A stretch of DNA of 64,000 bases from the NCBI RefSeq assembly GCF_038396755.1, contig NZ_CP149822.1, positions 186,001-250,000 of the forward strand, read 5' to 3'. Both the position numbers and the translations under genes were made by a program. Under the pieces are notes generated by a model. That model worked only from the letters and a program-made list of their open reading frames with translations, searched no databases and was not told the DNA's origin. Shown here one piece after another: positions 61,308 through 64,000 of the stretch; the first letter of the stretch is position 1; each line of letters opens with the position of its first letter. The stretch is from Chitinophaga pollutisoli (GTDB lineage Bacteria; Bacteroidota; Bacteroidia; Chitinophagales; Chitinophagaceae).

Positions 61308-62546
61308 ATGCTCAGGAACTATTTAAAAATCGCCATAGCCGTGCTGAAACGCCGCAAATTCTTCACTTTCATCTCGCTGTTCGGCATCAGCTTTTCCCTT
61401 ACCATCCTTATGGTGCTCACTTCCGTGATGGACCACCTGGTGAGCCCCTCCTACCCCGACGTCCACCGCGACCGGAGCCTTTACTCTATGACCCTCAAGC
61501 TAACCGACCCCAAGGAGCAGGGCCAGCGGACAGGCCCTTTCAGCTACCACTTTCTCCATACGTATGTGGAAAGCATGAAAACGCCGGAGGCCGTAGCTAT
61601 TTCTTCCATCTTCTCCCCTTCCAACACTTACGTAAACAATCAGAAACTGGTCATTGATATTAAATATACCAATGCCGGGTTCTGGAAAGTGCTGCAGTTC
61701 GAATTCCTGGAAGGCAAACCCTATACACAGGCGCAAATCGACGCAGGCGAACGGGTGGCCGTGATCACGGAAAGCACCCGCGATAAGTACTTCGGGAAAG
61801 GCATACCTGCGGTTGGAAAAATGCTGGAAACAGATAATGTGCAATACCGCGTGGCGGGCGTCGTGAAAAGCGTTCCCATCACCCAGATCTTCGCTTACGG
61901 CGATATGTTCCTGCCCTGGACGGTTTCCGCGCAGCATGCCGCCAACAAAGGATACAATGGCCTGTTTATCCCCATATTACTGGCCCCTTCCAGGGCCGAT
62001 GTCCCGGCCATGCAGACGGAATATCAGCACCAAATGTCGAAGGTGCCGATGCCGCTAGAGAACTTCACCGAGATGGAAAGTTTTGCCAAGCCCTACCTGA
62101 CGTCGTTTACCCGCATGATGCTGGGCAACCACGATACTGACGGCACGTCCACGCTCATGATCTATATAGGCGCCTTCCTGCTGTTCTTTTTGCTGCTGCC
62201 CACGCTCAACCTCGTCAACCTCAACCTGAGCCGCATCCTGGAAAGGGCTTCGGAGATCGGGGTGCGCAAGGCTTTTGGCGCTTCATCCGGCACGCTGGTG
62301 GTACAATTCGTCGTGGAAAACGTGATCCTGACACTGATCGGCGGGCTCATCGGCGTGTTGTTGTCATTTATCGTGATCGCGATTTTGAACAAGGCGGAAT
62401 TGCTCAACCATGTCCAGCTCACACTCAATTACAAAGTATTGGGCGTCAGCCTGCTCATTTGCCTGTTTTTCGGCTGCATGTCCGGCGTGTACCCCGCCTG
62501 GCGGATGAGCCGCATGCAAATCGCCACCGCATTGAAAAACGCTTAA
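61308..62546 (+). CDS. FtsX/MacB-type ABC permease (first)
   Basis: 412 aa: N-terminal helix (FFTFISLFGISFSLTILMVL), a ~230-residue periplasmic MacB_PCD domain, then three helices (LMIYIGAFLLFFLLLPTLNL, NVILTLIGGLIGVLLSFIVI, KVLGVSLLICLFFGCMSGVY) and the conserved EIGVRKAFGASSGTLVVQF loop that docks on the ATPase. It is 20 nt from the ATP-binding gene. It probably forms a heterodimer with the next permease. Confidence 0.9.
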   Translation: MLRNYLKIAIAVLKRRKFFTFISLFGISFSLTILMVLTSVMDHLVSPSYPDVHRDRSLYSMTLKLTDPKEQGQRTGPFSYHFLHTYVESMKTPEAVAISSIFSPSNTYVNNQKLVIDIKYTNAGFWKVLQFEFLEGKPYTQAQIDAGERVAVITESTRDKYFGKGIPAVGKMLETDNVQYRVAGVVKSVPITQIFAYGDMFLPWTVSAQHAANKGYNGLFIPILLAPSRADVPAMQTEYQHQMSKVPMPLENFTEMESFAKPYLTSFTRMMLGNHDTDGTSTLMIYIGAFLLFFLLLPTLNLVNLNLSRILERASEIGVRKAFGASSGTLVVQFVVENVILTLIGGLIGVLLSFIVIAILNKAELLNHVQLTLNYKVLGVSLLICLFFGCMSGVYPAWRMSRMQIATALKNA

Positions 62547-62555
62547 AACAACCGT

Positions 62556-63716
62556 ATGCTGCAACATTTGCTCACCCTCATCTGGAATAAAAAAAGACAG
62601 CATTTCCTGCTGTTCCTGGAGCTGTTCGTCTCCTTCATCGTGCTATTCGCCGTATTCACCATGCTGGTGTATAATTACGGCAATCTCCGCACGCCGCGTG
62701 GCTTCGAATACAAACAGGTGCTGTCGGTGACGGCATCCGCTACCTTCCCCGAGGGCACCTCCCGCGATTCGCTGACCATGATTTCGGAACAGCTCAAACG
62801 ATCACTGAAAGATATGCCCGGTGTAGCGGCCGTATCGTACGTCAGCTCCAACAGTCCATATACCATGAGCTCCATGAGCGACAACCTCACCTACAACAAT
62901 ATTTCCCTCATGCCCCAGTCGTACTGGGCCGACGATGATTTTGCCGCCGCAGTGGAGGCAAAAATGGTGCGGGGCAAGTGGTTTTCCCGGCAAGACGCCG
63001 TCTCCGGGCGCCGGCCGGTGGTCATCAACGAAGCGCTTGCCGAAAAATTCTTTGGAATGGCAGATCCGCTCGGCAAAATACTCCCCGGCGACAAGCTGAT
63101 CGTTGGCGTTGTGCATAACCTGAAAGACAAAGGCGACTATGCGGAAATTACACCCGGCATATACCAGCGCATCGACAGCGGGTTCCAGGACATGTTCCTG
63201 GTAAAACTAACGGCCGGCGCCGCCCCTTCCACCGAAAGCCAGATCTACAAAACCATCATGCACCACCTTCCCGGTTCCAGTACGGAGATCGAAAAGCTGG
63301 AAGACAAGCGGATCGCGCGCAACCGTCTGTCGCTGATTCCCGTGATCCTCATGCTGGTGATCAGCGGATTCCTTGTACTCAACGTTGCACTGGGGATTTA
63401 CGGTGTGGTATGGTACAGTATTAATAAGCGGCGGGCGGAAATAGGCCTGCGCAAAGCCGTGGGAGCCACTGCCGGGGGTATCACGCGGCAGATACTGGGT
63501 GAAGTTTTCGTACTTACTACGCTTCCGCTCCTGCTAGGGATCATCCTGGCGGTTCAGTTCCCCCTGCTCCGGCTCTTCGACCTTCCGGCGGTAACGTATA
63601 TCATCGCGATACTGCTGGCTTCAGCATTTCTATACCTGCTCGTTACCCTTTGCGCCCTGTACCCCGGCAGGCAGGCTGCGAAAATCTATCCTGCCGTTGC
63701 TTTGCATGAAGATTAA
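62556..63716 (+). CDS. FtsX/MacB-type ABC permease (second)
   Basis: 386 aa with the same plan: helix 1 (LFLELFVSFIVLFAVFTMLV), periplasmic domain, three C-terminal helices, and the loop EIGLRKAVGATAGGITRQIL. It starts 9 nt after the first permease and ends the operon in front of a strong terminator. Paired permease genes with MacA and TolC genes are frequent in Bacteroidota; cargo is not predictable. Confidence 0.9.
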   Translation: MLQHLLTLIWNKKRQHFLLFLELFVSFIVLFAVFTMLVYNYGNLRTPRGFEYKQVLSVTASATFPEGTSRDSLTMISEQLKRSLKDMPGVAAVSYVSSNSPYTMSSMSDNLTYNNISLMPQSYWADDDFAAAVEAKMVRGKWFSRQDAVSGRRPVVINEALAEKFFGMADPLGKILPGDKLIVGVVHNLKDKGDYAEITPGIYQRIDSGFQDMFLVKLTAGAAPSTESQIYKTIMHHLPGSSTEIEKLEDKRIARNRLSLIPVILMLVISGFLVLNVALGIYGVVWYSINKRRAEIGLRKAVGATAGGITRQILGEVFVLTTLPLLLGIILAVQFPLLRLFDLPAVTYIIAILLASAFLYLLVTLCALYPGRQAAKIYPAVALHED

Positions 63717-63723
63717 ATAAAAA

Positions 63724-63752
63724 ACGTGTTGTGCTTATCCCGCACAACACGT
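63724..63752. terminator. Bidirectional terminator between the export operon and the DoxX-like gene
   Basis: 11-bp perfect stem (acgtgttgtgc / gcacaacacgt) with a 7-nt loop and A tract on the left, which gives a T run for the leftward gene. Confidence 0.85.
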
Positions 63753-63779
63753 TACAATTTTGGATGGATAGGTGACCGG

Positions 63780-64000
63780 TTAAGCCATGCTTCGCATAAA
63801 AACACCATCTTCCTTCCGCCTGTCTTTGGCCACCTGCAATTTGTGCCAGCAGATGTAAGATGTGGCCAACACCGCCAGCACCACCAACGGCGTGAGGATG
63901 TAAGCGATGTTCCCGTCTACTACGATGTGGCTGAAAGCGGCGAATACGAGATTGAAGGTAAGCCCCGCGTAGGCCCATTCTTTCAGCCGCCCGGTTACCT
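63780..64000 (-). CDS. DoxX-like membrane protein, C-terminal part (5' partial)
   Basis: The frame ends at TAA (63780-63782) and runs off the right edge. The visible ~73 residues (VTGRLKEWAYAGLTFNLVFA, AFSHIVVDGN, LTPLVVLAVLATSYICWHKL) are the last helices of a DoxX/DoxX-like small membrane protein, ending VFMRSMA. It is convergent with the export operon. Start, length and operon context lie outside the window. Confidence 0.72.
   Translation of the reverse strand, partial: VTGRLKEWAYAGLTFNLVFAAFSHIVVDGNIAYILTPLVVLAVLATSYICWHKLQVAKDRRKEDGVFMRSMA

Overview
The window looks like a chromosome segment from a Bacteroidota bacterium, most likely a Chitinophagaceae/Chitinophaga-type organism. The basis is the GKENDNEVKG-type Rhs core, the carboxypeptidase-regulatory-domain plus outer-membrane-barrel receptor, promoters of the TAnnTTTG type, and the general gene set. 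Genus is inference; nothing here proves it.

Layout. (1) 1-1.7 kb: the end of a secreted multidomain protein. (2) About 1.74-20.4 kb: a tandem array of three related units. Each complete unit, read leftward, holds an XRE regulator (plus strand), a large CHC2-zinc/Toprim primase with an AAA-like ATPase and winged-helix tail, two overlapping tyrosine recombinases (one catalytically complete, one degenerate), a RadC/JAB protein, and a ~1.2 kb long imperfect inverted repeat enclosing tRNA 3'-half-like sequences. Between units sit orphan Rhs C-terminal 'tips' with toxin domains and small immunity-like genes: an ART-like tip with an EF-Tu-domain-3-like partner, and a deaminase tip with a DUF416 partner. 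Unit A is a remnant (regulator plus truncated primase). Unit B looks intact. Unit C has a twice-frameshifted primase. (3) 20.4-42.6 kb: a ~22 kb leftward operon. In order it encodes a 975-aa outer-membrane-type protein, a secreted 364-aa protein, a lipoprotein, an SpvB-like giant protein (now split by two 1-nt frameshifts), a membrane-anchored protein, and a giant Rhs protein (with a 5' frameshift) ending in a Fic/Doc toxin tip plus immunity gene. The orphan tips share the Rhs core signature of this gene.

(4) 42.7-57.7 kb: ordinary chromosomal genes: small hypotheticals, an alpha-CTD-like protein, a fatty acid desaturase, a RadC-like protein lacking its metal ligands, a TonB-dependent-type receptor, a DUF1349 protein, a GNAT acetyltransferase, a long-chain acyl-CoA synthetase, a HAD-GT20 fusion (probably glucosylglycerol synthesis, possibly trehalose), small membrane proteins, and a GH5-CBM6 secreted glycosidase. 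(5) 57.9-63.7 kb: a MacA/TolC/MacB-type export operon. A DoxX-like gene runs off the right edge.

The most unusual content is the array in (2). Homologous recombinase/primase elements are stacked next to an Rhs toxin gene, each separated by an alternative toxin tip. Homologous units differ in exactly the parts that confer specificity: regulator recognition helix and operator, primase winged helix and iteron sequence, toxin and immunity. This suggests a mobile or amplifying element that carries or accumulates Rhs tips. Mobility and tip exchange are inferences from architecture.
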